DNA of 36,524 nucleotides from Corynebacterium sp. (GCF_030530965.1 NZ_JAUMTY010000018.1:1-36524), one strand, 5' to 3'. Shown: positions 15,552-24,365, counted from the first letter of the stretch. Translations and numbers: made by a program. The notes: generated by a model from the letters alone, not told the origin.

Positions 15552-16769
15552 GTGACTACATCTGAACCTTCATCTGACTCGTCGGCGGACATCACATCGC
15601 AGTCGGCATCGCCCCTGGTTGCTTCTACTCAATCAGGTCCGGGTGCTGGCGGGGAGCGCGACGAGAACAGCGGCCATAACGAGCACAGTCGCATCCGCGT
15701 CGCCGTCGTTTATGGTGGGCGTAGTTCTGAGCATTCCATTTCGTGTGTGTCTGCGGGCGCCGTGATTTCTCACCTGGACCCCGACCGTTACCAGGTGGTT
15801 CCGATCGGTATCACGAGAGATGGGCGCTGGGTAGTGGGGTCATCGGATCCGAAAGAGCTATCCATTCGTGAGCGACAGCTGCCGGAAGTGAAGACCGGCA
15901 CCAGCTTGTCGCTGTCACTCGATCCGCAGCACGCTGGACGTTTTGTCTATGCGGACGGGCCCGACGTTGGCCAGGTCTTTGCGGACGTCGACGTCATTTT
16001 CCCTGTCCTTCATGGGCGTTTCGGTGAAGACGGTACCGTCCAAGGGCTCTTCGACATGGCATCCGTCCCGTACGTCGGTGCAGGTGTATTGGCGTCGGCG
16101 GCGTCGATGGACAAAGAATTCACGAAGAAACTGGCCGCGGCGGAAGGGCTCCCCATTGGCCGTGACGTCGTCCTCCGTGAGACGCGATCCCTGACTGAGG
16201 AAGAGAAGAATCTTCTGGGTCTGCCGGTGTTCGTGAAGCCTGCTCGAGGTGGATCCTCCATCGGCATTTCCAAGGTTGACCAGTGGGATGAACTTGACGA
16301 CGCTCTCGCTCTGGCGCGTCAGCATGATTCCAAGGTCATTGTGGAGTCCATGATTGTGGGCACGGAAGTGGAGTGCGGCGTTCTTCAGCGGCCAGATGGC
16401 ACCGTCGAGGCCTCCCTTCCCGCGCAGCTCGAGGACACCGAGTCGGGTGACGAAGGGTTCTACGGTTTCGACACAAAGTACCTGGATAACGTCATTACAG
16501 CCCAGATTCCACCGCACTTTGACGACGACACCATCCGCCACATCCGCGAACTCGCTGTGGAGACCTTCCACGCCTTGGACTGTGAAGGCCTGGCACGTGT
16601 TGATTTCTTCGTGACGGACCGTGGCCCGGTGCTGAACGAGATCAACACCATGCCTGGGTTCACACCAATCTCGATGTATCCCCAAATGTTCGGTGCGATG
16701 GGGATTGACTATCCCGACCTCTTGGATCTCCTGATCCAGCGCGCGATGGTGGCCCACCCCGGGGCCTAA
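15552..16769 (+). CDS. ddl: D-alanine--D-alanine ligase
   Basis: ATP-grasp ligase making D-Ala-D-Ala for peptidoglycan precursors in the cytosol. The 405-residue protein has a Ser-rich N-terminal extension of about 50 residues, then VAVVYGGRSSEHSISC, VFPVLHGRFGEDGTVQG, the ATP-binding PVFVKPARGGSSIGISK, and the C-terminal metal-binding ARVDFFVTDRG and LNEINTMPGFTPISMYP. The GTG at 15552 is chosen because the coding signature begins there, a TACACT -10 box lies 8 bases upstream, and the longer in-frame start inside gpsA gives an Arg/His-rich stretch that is clearly gpsA read in another frame. Convergent with the DUF3515 gene across 36 bases that hold two copies of GTTTAGTCCC, one running into that gene. 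Confidence 0.95.
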   Translation: MTTSEPSSDSSADITSQSASPLVASTQSGPGAGGERDENSGHNEHSRIRVAVVYGGRSSEHSISCVSAGAVISHLDPDRYQVVPIGITRDGRWVVGSSDPKELSIRERQLPEVKTGTSLSLSLDPQHAGRFVYADGPDVGQVFADVDVIFPVLHGRFGEDGTVQGLFDMASVPYVGAGVLASAASMDKEFTKKLAAAEGLPIGRDVVLRETRSLTEEEKNLLGLPVFVKPARGGSSIGISKVDQWDELDDALALARQHDSKVIVESMIVGTEVECGVLQRPDGTVEASLPAQLEDTESGDEGFYGFDTKYLDNVITAQIPPHFDDDTIRHIRELAVETFHALDCEGLARVDFFVTDRGPVLNEINTMPGFTPISMYPQMFGAMGIDYPDLLDLLIQRAMVAHPGA

Positions 16770-16805
16770 CGATTTTTGGCTTAGCCTCCTGGTTTAGTCC
16801 CTCGT

Positions 16806-17894
16806 TTAGTCCCCGGACTTTTCCATATTCTTGCTGATTGCGTTGGACAGCGTTGTAATGACGCTATTTCCCGACGACGCCGGCATCGAAAGAGCAACGA
16901 TATCGCTGTATCCCAGGGCGTACCAGGTGTTATCCGTCGCCGACGCGGAAGCGTTATCGGGCGCGTTCTGCGCTGAGCTCTCCGACGAATCCCCCGAGGA
17001 ATCCTCCGCCTCGGGCTGGTTACCGGGCGTTCCATCGTTAAACCACGGAACATCATTAATCTGTTGGAGCTGAGCCCCAGGGTGGTAACTCTCGGGCTGC
17101 TGCACTCCGCACCTCACGACGACGGGGTCGCGCCGGGGTGCCGTCCACGCTGCCATTCCGTCGGGAAGATCGTTACCCAGCGCGTCCTTTGTCGTACGTT
17201 GTAACGCGCCGAAGTGATCGGGGAGCGCATCAAGAACGCTACGACATTGCTTGCCACGAGCCGCCTCATCCGTGACGGGGAGCGTAGATAACGGTGTCTG
17301 AGCTGGATGCGCCGTCGCCGACGCGTCCGACACTGGATTGTGGTGGAGCGCCCCAGAAAGATCGCTTAAATCATCTGCCACATCCTCGGGCCCAGTGACG
17401 GCAACCTCCTGCGCGCGCCCGAGCGTGTACCAGGTCACGGAATCCGTGACGGGTTTATCGCCACCGCGGGCGTCGGCAATGCCTAACCAGCGGATACCCT
17501 CCGACTTGCCGCCGGATTCGTCCTTGCCGTGTTCCTCCGTCGTCGATAATGCTGTGTAGGAATCGGGAGGCTGAACCCCACAGCGCAGCGTGATGCGATT
17601 GTCGCCATCGATCCAGACAGCAGCACCATCAGGGGCCGGCTCTGCCAGCGATACCCGATCATAAGAACCGACGTGATCGGGGAGGTTATCGATAAGACTG
17701 CTGCATTCCTCCGACGACGCACCCGGCGCGTCGATGGTGTTGAGAGTGACAGGCTGGTGCTCAGCGTGGTCGTACGCAATTCGCGCAGCAATGATGACAC
17801 CGACGACTAACCCGACGGCCAAGACGAGGGAAATGATCGTCCCCGGGCCGGTGAGTCGTTGGATTTCGTCTGTAGTCGGCTGGTCATCAGACAT
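16806..17894 (-). CDS. Membrane-anchored protein with two DUF3515 repeats
   Basis: A 362-residue protein of unknown function. A short cytosolic N-terminus precedes one membrane helix (about 18-40), so the rest should lie outside the membrane. It holds two homologous units: residues 64-183 (CSSLIDNLPDHVGSYDR, VWIDGDNRITLRCGVQPPDSY, then TWYTLGRAQEVAV) and 217-355 (CRSVLDALPDHFGALQR, RRDPVVVRCGVQQPESY, then TWYALGYSDIVAL). Each has one pair of cysteines (64/105 and 217/262), likely disulfides. DUF3515 proteins are usually about half this length with a single unit. The gene lies between ddl and thiL, the usual place for DUF3515 genes. The ATG has no ribosome binding site; TACACT on the minus strand (17903-17908) ends 8 bases upstream, suggesting a leaderless transcript. 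Role in the envelope is only inferred from topology. Confidence 0.85.
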   Translation of the reverse strand: MSDDQPTTDEIQRLTGPGTIISLVLAVGLVVGVIIAARIAYDHAEHQPVTLNTIDAPGASSEECSSLIDNLPDHVGSYDRVSLAEPAPDGAAVWIDGDNRITLRCGVQPPDSYTALSTTEEHGKDESGGKSEGIRWLGIADARGGDKPVTDSVTWYTLGRAQEVAVTGPEDVADDLSDLSGALHHNPVSDASATAHPAQTPLSTLPVTDEAARGKQCRSVLDALPDHFGALQRTTKDALGNDLPDGMAAWTAPRRDPVVVRCGVQQPESYHPGAQLQQINDVPWFNDGTPGNQPEAEDSSGDSSESSAQNAPDNASASATDNTWYALGYSDIVALSMPASSGNSVITTLSNAISKNMEKSGD

Positions 17895-17902
17895 AATTTC
17901 TC

Positions 17903-17908
17903 AGTGTA
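17903..17908 (-). promoter_or_regulatory. -10 box for a leaderless DUF3515 transcript (candidate)
   Basis: Read on the minus strand this is TACACT followed by 8 bases and the ATG, the same hexamer and spacing as before ddl. The remainder of the 156-base divergent gap to thiL (17895-18050) contains TATCAT (18013-18018), a possible thiL -10 box, and nothing else I can name. Confidence 0.4.
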
Positions 17909-18050
17909 CTGGTGGTCGCTTGCTGCTCGGTTTCCAGTGGCGGTTCTGTAGCTGCCCCGGAGCGCGCTCGGTGTGTCTCGGTGCGTCAACGGCCGATTGT
18001 TACGGAATCAATTATCATCATGTCGTTAGTCGCGCCGAGATGAGAGAGTA

Positions 18051-19049
18051 ATGGGACAACCTATACATAGCCTGGGTGAGCGGGGCGTGATCGACGCCAT
18101 CCGCTCAGCCGCTCCTTCCGACATGAACGGTGATGACGCTGCCGTTCTCTCTCCGTCGTCGTTTGCGTCGAAAACGGTGTGTAGCACGGATCTTTTGGTG
18201 GAGGGCCAGCATTTTCGGAGTGACTGGTCGACCCCCTATGACGTGGGCCGCCGTGCCGTGGTGCAAAATTTCGCGGATATAGAAGCGATGGGTGCGCGCC
18301 CGGTCGCTCTGCTGTTAGGAGTTGCTGCGCCGCCAGAGCTGGATAGTGACGTTCTCACCGGGATTGCGAGGGGCATTGCCGACGAAGCCGGCCGGTGGCC
18401 CGCGGAACTGGTTGGGGGAGACGTGGTGACCAGCGAGCGGTTGACGCTCAGCATCACCGCGATCGGCGAGCTGGCAGGACCAGCCCCGGCTTTGTCGCTA
18501 TCAGGTGCTCATCCGGGGCAAACGCTGATAGCCAGTGGACGGTTGGGGTACTCGGCAGCGGGTTGGGCGTTGCTTGAGCATTTCGGTTCGCCCGACGCCA
18601 TTCCAGATTCAGAGCACCTTCAGACGCTGGTGGACGCTTTTCGCGTCCCCTCTTTGGCTCGAGCGCGGGGCACGGTGGCGCGATCAACGGGGGCCACAGC
18701 GATGACGGATAACTCGGATGGGCTCGTTGTTGACCTCTCGACGATGGCTCGGGCCAGTCACGTCACGATTGACCTCGATAAGGACGCGATCGCGCCGGAT
18801 CCGGCTGTGCGTGAAGCGGCTCGCTTGCTGGGTCGCGACCCCATGGAATGGATATGCCAGGGCGGTGAGGACCACGCTCTTCTCGCCACCACCGGGGCGG
18901 ACATTCCCTCGGGCTTCCGTTTCCTCGGCCGCGTCCATAAACAGGGTGCCGAGCCGTTAACTATCGACGGGCAACCGCCGACGTTCACATTGGGGTGGGA
19001 TCCTTTCGGGGGAGAGTCGTTTGCCGGGGAGTCGTCCGATGGAGAGTAA
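18051..19049 (+). CDS. thiL: Thiamine-monophosphate kinase
   Basis: Phosphorylates thiamine monophosphate to thiamine diphosphate, the last step of cofactor synthesis. The 332-residue cytosolic protein belongs to the AIR-synthase-like superfamily: NGDDAAVL near the N-terminus, STDLLVEGQHF, a VVQNFADIEAMGARP helix, GGDVVTSERL, TDNSDGLVVDL (usually DISDGL) and CQGGEDHALLAT. The ATG at 18051 follows GAGAGAG. It starts a co-directional run thiL-ung-fakA-like-recG; a short low-complexity Gly/Ser/Glu tail follows the last conserved strand. The run order is the same as in mycobacteria. Confidence 0.95.
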   Translation: MGQPIHSLGERGVIDAIRSAAPSDMNGDDAAVLSPSSFASKTVCSTDLLVEGQHFRSDWSTPYDVGRRAVVQNFADIEAMGARPVALLLGVAAPPELDSDVLTGIARGIADEAGRWPAELVGGDVVTSERLTLSITAIGELAGPAPALSLSGAHPGQTLIASGRLGYSAAGWALLEHFGSPDAIPDSEHLQTLVDAFRVPSLARARGTVARSTGATAMTDNSDGLVVDLSTMARASHVTIDLDKDAIAPDPAVREAARLLGRDPMEWICQGGEDHALLATTGADIPSGFRFLGRVHKQGAEPLTIDGQPPTFTLGWDPFGGESFAGESSDGE

Positions 19050-19085
19050 TGCCGAAGAGTGTGGAGCCCGCCGGGCCGGCGTCGC

Positions 19086-19091
19086 TAAAGT
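19086..19091 (+). promoter_or_regulatory. -10 box for a leaderless ung transcript (candidate)
   Basis: TAAAGT lies in the 49-base gap after thiL and ends 7 bases before the ung ATG, which has no ribosome binding site. A GC-rich stretch precedes it, so a -35 box is not visible. Confidence 0.35.
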
Positions 19092-19098
19092 GTGAACC

Positions 19099-19773
19099 AT
19101 GACCCTGCAAACACCGTTACCGATCCACGACAGCTGGAAAGAGCCGCTGGATCCCGTCACCGACCGGATCCACGAGCTCGGCGATTTTTTGCGAGAGGAA
19201 AACGCAGCCGGCCGTGGATACTTACCAGCAGGGACCGACGTGTTGCGGGCATTCACCTACCCATTTGACCAGGTCAAGGTCTTGATTGTGGGGCAAGATC
19301 CATATCCGACACCTGGCCATCCGATGGGGTTGAGCTTTTCGGTTCACCCGGATGTCACACCGATTCCCCGCAGTTTGGCGAACATTTTCCGAGAACTGCA
19401 GGAAGATATCGGATGCCCGGCCCCCTCCACTGGGGATCTAACGTCGTGGTCGGAACATGGTGTGGCGTTATTTAACCGGGTTCTCACTGTGCGGCCCGGC
19501 CACTCGGGATCGCACCGTGGCAAGGGGTGGGAAGAAGTAACAGAGTGCGCCATTAAAGCGCTGGCTGAGAGGGATCTCCCACTGGTCGCCATATTGTGGG
19601 GACGAGACGCGCAAAGTACCGCGAAGTGGTTGGGGAACACCCCGACCGTCTGCTCCCCGCATCCATCGCCCCTATCGGCGAGCCGGGGATTCTTCGGCTC
19701 ACGCCCGTTTAGCCGGGCCAATGAACTGTTGGTCAGCCAAGGCGCGGAACCCGTCGAATGGGCACTTCCATGA
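19099..19773 (+). CDS. ung: Uracil-DNA glycosylase, family 1
   Basis: Removes uracil from DNA in base excision repair. The 224-residue protein has the water-activating motif GQDPYPTPGHPMGLSFSV (catalytic Asp67), a VALFNRVLTV segment with the uracil-specifying asparagine, and the DNA-intercalating loop HPSPLSASRGFFGSRPFS. Length is normal. The ATG at 19099 has no clear ribosome binding site but a TAAAGT hexamer 7 bases upstream. Its TGA overlaps the ATG of the next gene (ATGA, 19770-19773), so the two are translationally coupled. Confidence 0.96.
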   Translation: MTLQTPLPIHDSWKEPLDPVTDRIHELGDFLREENAAGRGYLPAGTDVLRAFTYPFDQVKVLIVGQDPYPTPGHPMGLSFSVHPDVTPIPRSLANIFRELQEDIGCPAPSTGDLTSWSEHGVALFNRVLTVRPGHSGSHRGKGWEEVTECAIKALAERDLPLVAILWGRDAQSTAKWLGNTPTVCSPHPSPLSASRGFFGSRPFSRANELLVSQGAEPVEWALP

Positions 19774-21608
19774 CGAACTCGCTGCCTGACGCCATTGACT
19801 CCACCACCCTCCAGCGGTGGGCTCGTGCCTGCGCCCACACCCTGGCCAGGCAGAAAGAAGAGATTAATCGCCTGAATGTATTCCCGGTGCCGGATTCCGA
19901 TACTGGGTCGAATATGGCTTTTACGATGGCGTCGGCCGTGTCTGCCTTGGATCATGCTCTTCGCGAGCGGGAGATGAAAAAGAGCAGGTCGCGTGCAGGA
20001 AACGGTGCTCAGAGCGGTACGGGCTCAGCTACCGATGCGAGCTTAACGACCTCCGAAGCAGCCATAGCCCTAGCTATTGGAGCGACGAAGGGGTCGCGCG
20101 GAAATTCAGGTGTCGTTCTCTCTCAACTGCTTCGAGGGCTCGCCGAGTCTGCGCAAGCCGGGCCTTTGAACGGCGCTTCGGTGTGTGACGCGTTATCGAA
20201 TAGTTTGCGTTTCGTGCAGGCTGCCATCGTGAACCCCGTGGAGGGAACAGTTATCACCGTGTTGCGGTCCGCGGCTGCTGCGGCGACGTCGGCTGCTCAC
20301 TCGACCGACAGCGCGCGTGCGGTGGCACATGCCGCCAGGCTCGCCGCCAGCCGAGCACTTGAACGCACCCCGTCGCAGCTTCCCGTTTTACGACGTGCCG
20401 GCGTTGTTGATGCCGGCGGGCGAGGTCTCGTCGTTTTGCTAGAAGAGCTGGAGCGCGTTCTTACGACGCAGGATGGTGATCGTTGGGATGGAGGCTTTAG
20501 CGACGTTGGCATTAACGACGTTGACATTAACGCTTTCAAGCCGGCGCACGTTGGTGGAAAAACAGCGTGGGCCAGCGATGATGAATTGACGACGGGGAGT
20601 CGGCAATCGCAACCGGATTCGTCGGCCAGTGACCGTGTGAACGCCTCGCGAACTCCCGCGCCGGGCACGGGGAATGATGAAACCAACGGTGGAAGTTCCG
20701 GTAGCGAAAATTCAGCACCGAATGCGTCGGCTTCACAGCTCGAAGTCATGTTTTTTATCGAGAACGCGGACCTCGAGGATCTGCGGACGTTCTTAGTTCC
20801 CCTGGGCGATAGCCTGATTGTTGGCGCGCTGACGGACCATTCCGCGCGCATTCACATTCACACCAATCGGGCCGGCGACGTTATCTCGGGGGCGTATGAG
20901 CGCGGCGACGTGTCTGAACTCACGGTTGAGACTCTGCACCAGGTTTCTGCGGATCGCCCGTCCACTTTGCAGACTGCTCGGCCGCGGTTACGGTCCGTCT
21001 TAGCCGTGGTGCCGAGTGAGGATGCTGCCGCTTTCTTTGGTCGAGCCGGGGCGGATACCGTCATCATAAAAGCCGATGAAAACGACACTGACCAGCATCA
21101 ATACGAGGTCGTGCGCGAGGCCATCGAGAAAGAAGATGTTGATGAAGTAGTGCTCGTCACGAACGGCATCGTTGACCCCAACGAAGTGGATGGGCGCCTC
21201 GCGAATGTTGTCGTTGTCCCGGCATCATCATTGTGCGCGGGTTTGGCTGCCATGGCAGTTCATGATCCGTCACAATCTCTCGACGCGGATGCGGCGGCCA
21301 TGGTTGACGCGGCACGGGGGACAACAACGATGACGCTGAGCTACGACGACTTGGACGACCTCAACGACATGGGCCACCGTAGTGACGGAGAGTCCGCCAG
21401 CGCCGAACTCCCACCTCCGCCCGAGATCGTCCGCGCTTGGGAAACGGTCTCCGCATTACTTGAGAAAGGCGGCGAACTCGTCACCGTCATTTCTGGCGAC
21501 GATCATTGGTCGCACGTGATGCAGGCCCTTCCACAGTCGGACACCGCGGAGTATTCGTTCTTCACGATCCCGAAGTGCGGTGCAGCTGTCATGATCGGTG
21601 TGGAGTAA
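19770..21608 (+). CDS. DAK2-domain protein, FakA-like
   Basis: A 612-residue cytosolic protein. The N-terminal DhaL/DAK2 domain (about 1-230) has the nucleotide-metal motif NVFPVPDSDTGSNM and GSRGNSGVVLSQLLRG, then GVVDAGGRGLVVLLE. The C-terminal part (about 321-612) matches the FakA-type middle and C-terminal domains. In Firmicutes, FakA is the ATP-binding subunit that phosphorylates fatty acids held by a FakB (DegV) partner; whether this protein does the same is inference, as no DegV gene is in the window. The two parts are joined by a Ser/Asn/Gly-rich linker (about 268-320) that is longer than usual. I chose the ATG at 19770, which overlaps the ung stop as ATGA; an ATG at 19758 in the same frame would add four residues. 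Confidence 0.87.
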   Translation: MTNSLPDAIDSTTLQRWARACAHTLARQKEEINRLNVFPVPDSDTGSNMAFTMASAVSALDHALREREMKKSRSRAGNGAQSGTGSATDASLTTSEAAIALAIGATKGSRGNSGVVLSQLLRGLAESAQAGPLNGASVCDALSNSLRFVQAAIVNPVEGTVITVLRSAAAAATSAAHSTDSARAVAHAARLAASRALERTPSQLPVLRRAGVVDAGGRGLVVLLEELERVLTTQDGDRWDGGFSDVGINDVDINAFKPAHVGGKTAWASDDELTTGSRQSQPDSSASDRVNASRTPAPGTGNDETNGGSSGSENSAPNASASQLEVMFFIENADLEDLRTFLVPLGDSLIVGALTDHSARIHIHTNRAGDVISGAYERGDVSELTVETLHQVSADRPSTLQTARPRLRSVLAVVPSEDAAAFFGRAGADTVIIKADENDTDQHQYEVVREAIEKEDVDEVVLVTNGIVDPNEVDGRLANVVVVPASSLCAGLAAMAVHDPSQSLDADAAAMVDAARGTTTMTLSYDDLDDLNDMGHRSDGESASAELPPPPEIVRAWETVSALLEKGGELVTVISGDDHWSHVMQALPQSDTAEYSFFTIPKCGAAVMIGVE

Positions 21609-21676
21609 TGGTGACGTCCACGGAGCACGCCGGACCAGCGTCGGTAGTAAGAAGGAGGAACACGTGCGCCCAATGA
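21608..21676 (+). CDS. Possible 22-residue leader peptide coupling to recG
   Basis: The ATG overlaps the stop of the preceding gene (TAATG) and follows a GGAG ribosome binding site. Its short frame encodes 22 residues ending at a TGA (21674-21676) that itself overlaps an in-frame recG ATG (21673) as ATGA. It would carry ribosomes through the 55-base gap into recG. It may equally be chance. Confidence 0.25.
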   Translation: MVTSTEHAGPASVVRRRNTCAQ

Positions 21677-23970
21677 TGGGGTGGGAGCCGCTCGTCGTTC
21701 CCCTGCCCGATTCCCTTCCCGACTCGACGCGCTCGCAGTTAGCCGCCGTCGGAGTATCGACGGTTGCCGAGCTCGTGGAATGGTTCCCGCGGCGGTATGT
21801 CGAACCCGGGTCGACGTCGGACATGGGCTCTGTTGACGTGGGGACCACCGTGACTTTCGTGGGCGAGATCCTCCGCGGGAACAAGATCACGACGCGTACC
21901 CGAAAACGCCTGTACACGGTGGTTATTACCGACGGAACTCAAACTATCAACGCCACGTTTTTTAACGCGTTCGCCCCGGCGCGGGATTTGGTCGTCGGAA
22001 CTCGCGCTATTTTTGTGGGGACAGTGTCGGAGTATCGAGGGTCGTTGCAACTGGCTCATCCCGCCTACAAGGTGATTGATTTTGCGCAGGAGTGGACGTT
22101 AGACACTCAACCCGCCGATGAGCCGGCCAAACATGGTTCTCAACGTGCTTCATCCCGGAACATTATTGATCGTGACACCGCGACGTTGGTCACCAAGCTC
22201 CAGCTGTTGCCTATCTATCCGCTGAAGAGTGAATCATCGCGGTCAACGTCGGCTGCTGATAGTGAAACGGGCAGCTCAAAGACGGGAAAGGAATCGACGA
22301 AACACTCAACCAAGCGTCCAGCGAAGCGCTCAAAACGGGGTTCGAAGCGCCCCGTTCGCGTGGATTCGTGGACCGCGTTGGACGCGATCACTACCGTCCT
22401 CACCCATAGCGATCCCATCCCGGACCCCCTGCCGCGCGTGCCCACTGTTCAGGGCAAACCCCTGCCGTCGCTGGATCACGCCATCCGGGCCATGCACATG
22501 CCTTCCTCGTGGGCAGATCAAGCCATGGCGCGCAAGCGCCTCGCTTTTAACGAGGCCTTGGGATTGCAGTTGATCCTTGCTTTACGACGCCACGCTGCGG
22601 CGGACCGTCGTGCCCCGCAGTGCGCTCCCCGCGATGACGGATACCGCGCCGAATTATTAGCCGGCCTGCCCTTCGACCTGACCGATCAGCAACGCGCGGT
22701 CACAGACGAGATTGGCGACGATATCGTCGCCACCAGGCCAATGTGTCGGCTACTTCAAGGCGACGTGGGGTCGGGCAAAACCATTGTTGCTCTCATCGCC
22801 ATGCTTCAGGCGGTGGACGCGGGATGTCAGGCAGCGCTCTTAGCGCCCACTGAGGTGTTGGCCGCGCAGCACGCACACTCGCTGATGACGATGATGGCTA
22901 ACGCTGGCGTTGCCGCCACGATTCGCCTGGTCACCGGGTCAATGTCGGCGTCCTCGCGCCAAGAGACCCTCCTCTCGCTCATGACGGGGGAGACCGATAT
23001 CGTCGTCGGCACCCATGCGCTGCTCAGCGACAATGTCGAATTCTTCAACCTCGGGTTGGTCGTCGTCGATGAGCAACATCGTTTCGGTGTTGAGCAGCGC
23101 GATCGCCTGCGTGGTCGAGGGCGTGACACGGAAGACGGGCCGCTCACTCCACACCAGCTGGTGATGACTGCCACGCCCATTCCGCGTACCGTCGCGATGA
23201 CTACGTTCGGGGATCTCGACGTCTCGACGATCACGGAGCTCCCCGGCGGCAGGAAACCCATCCAGAGTTCCGTCGTTCCGGAGTGGAAAAAGGGGTGGCT
23301 TGACCGCGCTTACCAGCGGATTCGGGAGGAAGTGGAGTCGGGCCGGCAGGCCTACATCGTGTGTCCGCGAATCCAGGGCGACGGCGGCGTGAACGATATG
23401 TATGAGCAATTGACGGCTGGCCCCCTCCACGGGTTACGGGTTGGGATGCTGCACGGGCAACTGCCCAATCCTGACAAAGAACGCATTATGGGGAAGTTTT
23501 CCCGCGGTGACTGCGACGTGTTGATCTCGACGACCGTGATCGAGGTGGGCGTTGATGTTCCTAACGCAACACTCATGTTGATCCGCGAAGCCGAGAACTT
23601 CGGCATTTCGCAGCTTCACCAGCTCCGTGGGCGGATCGGACGGGGGAGTCATGCATCATGGTGCCTCTTCCACACGGCCCAGCCGGAAGATAGTGACTCG
23701 TACCGACGTCTCCAGGGGGTTGCAGCCACCACCGACGGCTTTGCCCTCGCAGAATTAGATTTGGCCACTCGCAGTGAGGGAGACCTCGTCGGGGCTGATC
23801 AGTCCGGCAGATCCACGCATATTCGCCTCCTCGACGTCGTCCACGACGAGCCGCTGATTGAGGCGGCGAAAACCGAAGCGGAGCACATCGTGCGGACGGA
23901 TCCTGGTCTCGCCCGACGGCTCAGTGAAGGCTATAGCAGTACTGAGCGGGAGTTCTTGGGCAAAGGGTGA
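21664..23970 (+). CDS. recG: ATP-dependent DNA helicase RecG
   Basis: Superfamily 2 helicase that remodels stalled replication forks and Holliday junctions. The 768-residue protein has the N-terminal wedge (OB-fold) domain (about 55-150), Walker A LLQGDVGSGKT at about 362-372, the DEQH box VVVDEQHRFGVEQR at about 465-478, the MTATPIPRT motif III, and C-terminal motifs ISTTVIEVGVDVPNA and QLRGRIGRG. A Ser/Lys/Arg-rich stretch at about 190-232 interrupts the wedge-to-helicase connection and makes the protein longer than many RecG. The GTG at 21664 follows AGGAGG after 5 bases, the best start; ATG 21673 is possible. Co-directional with the preceding gene and the biotinyl-like gene. Confidence 0.95.
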   Translation: MRPMMGWEPLVVPLPDSLPDSTRSQLAAVGVSTVAELVEWFPRRYVEPGSTSDMGSVDVGTTVTFVGEILRGNKITTRTRKRLYTVVITDGTQTINATFFNAFAPARDLVVGTRAIFVGTVSEYRGSLQLAHPAYKVIDFAQEWTLDTQPADEPAKHGSQRASSRNIIDRDTATLVTKLQLLPIYPLKSESSRSTSAADSETGSSKTGKESTKHSTKRPAKRSKRGSKRPVRVDSWTALDAITTVLTHSDPIPDPLPRVPTVQGKPLPSLDHAIRAMHMPSSWADQAMARKRLAFNEALGLQLILALRRHAAADRRAPQCAPRDDGYRAELLAGLPFDLTDQQRAVTDEIGDDIVATRPMCRLLQGDVGSGKTIVALIAMLQAVDAGCQAALLAPTEVLAAQHAHSLMTMMANAGVAATIRLVTGSMSASSRQETLLSLMTGETDIVVGTHALLSDNVEFFNLGLVVVDEQHRFGVEQRDRLRGRGRDTEDGPLTPHQLVMTATPIPRTVAMTTFGDLDVSTITELPGGRKPIQSSVVPEWKKGWLDRAYQRIREEVESGRQAYIVCPRIQGDGGVNDMYEQLTAGPLHGLRVGMLHGQLPNPDKERIMGKFSRGDCDVLISTTVIEVGVDVPNATLMLIREAENFGISQLHQLRGRIGRGSHASWCLFHTAQPEDSDSYRRLQGVAATTDGFALAELDLATRSEGDLVGADQSGRSTHIRLLDVVHDEPLIEAAKTEAEHIVRTDPGLARRLSEGYSSTEREFLGKG

Positions 23971-24022
23971 GGTTTCCCGGGGTAAGTTTTCCCCAGGTGA
24001 GGTGAACAAAGAGCAGGCCAAC

Positions 24023-24253
24023 ATGGACGGTAAAGTGAACCGCATGGACATTTGTGCGCCTTTCGCGGGAGTTGTTCACTACCACGTCACCCCGGGCCAG
24101 CGGGTAGAGCCTGGAGAAACCCTCGCAGTTGTCGAAGCTGTGAAACTAGAAGCTCCCGTGGTATCGCCCGTCGCCGGTACGGTAGGTTCACTGGATCGTG
24201 ACGACTTTTCCAACGTCGACGGTGGCGACAGGATCGTAGCCATAACGGATTAA
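24023..24253 (+). CDS. Small biotinyl/lipoyl-carrier-like domain protein
   Basis: A 76-residue protein consisting of a single biotinyl/lipoyl fold: two symmetrical halves ICAPFAGVVHYHVTPGQRV and VVSPVAGTVGSLDRDDFSNV around the hairpin VVEAVKLEAPV. Lys41 occupies the position of the biotin-accepting lysine, but the canonical EAMKM is EAVKL. Free-standing proteins of this kind lie between recG and rsmD in related genomes and are named as carrier proteins of acyl-CoA carboxylases; whether this one is biotinylated is unproven. The ATG at 24023 is preceded by AGAGCAGG; ATG 24044 directly at the domain start is an alternative, and longer frames overlap recG. Confidence 0.75.
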   Translation: MDGKVNRMDICAPFAGVVHYHVTPGQRVEPGETLAVVEAVKLEAPVVSPVAGTVGSLDRDDFSNVDGGDRIVAITD

Positions 24254-24365
24254 TTAGAAACTCTTGCGGGGCGGTACAACGCAGTAGCGCACGCGGTAAT
24301 ACACACGGCCATACATACGCTGGCGCACACGTCGGCACAGTCCAGGCATAAAGAGGGGAATTAAG

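Noticed and set aside
15915..16757. 280-codon minus-strand frame opposite ddl
   Set aside because: Antisense shadow of a well-defined ATP-grasp ligase.
16792..16813. Two copies of GTTTAGTCCC between ddl and the DUF3515 gene as a binding site
   Set aside because: The second copy runs into the DUF3515 coding end; a 12-base slippage duplication is enough to explain it.
23971..24022. Terminator-like GGGG/CCCC hairpin after recG
   Set aside because: GGGG-TAAGTTTT-CCCC has only 4-5 pairs and no T run, and it lies in the leader of the next co-directional gene.
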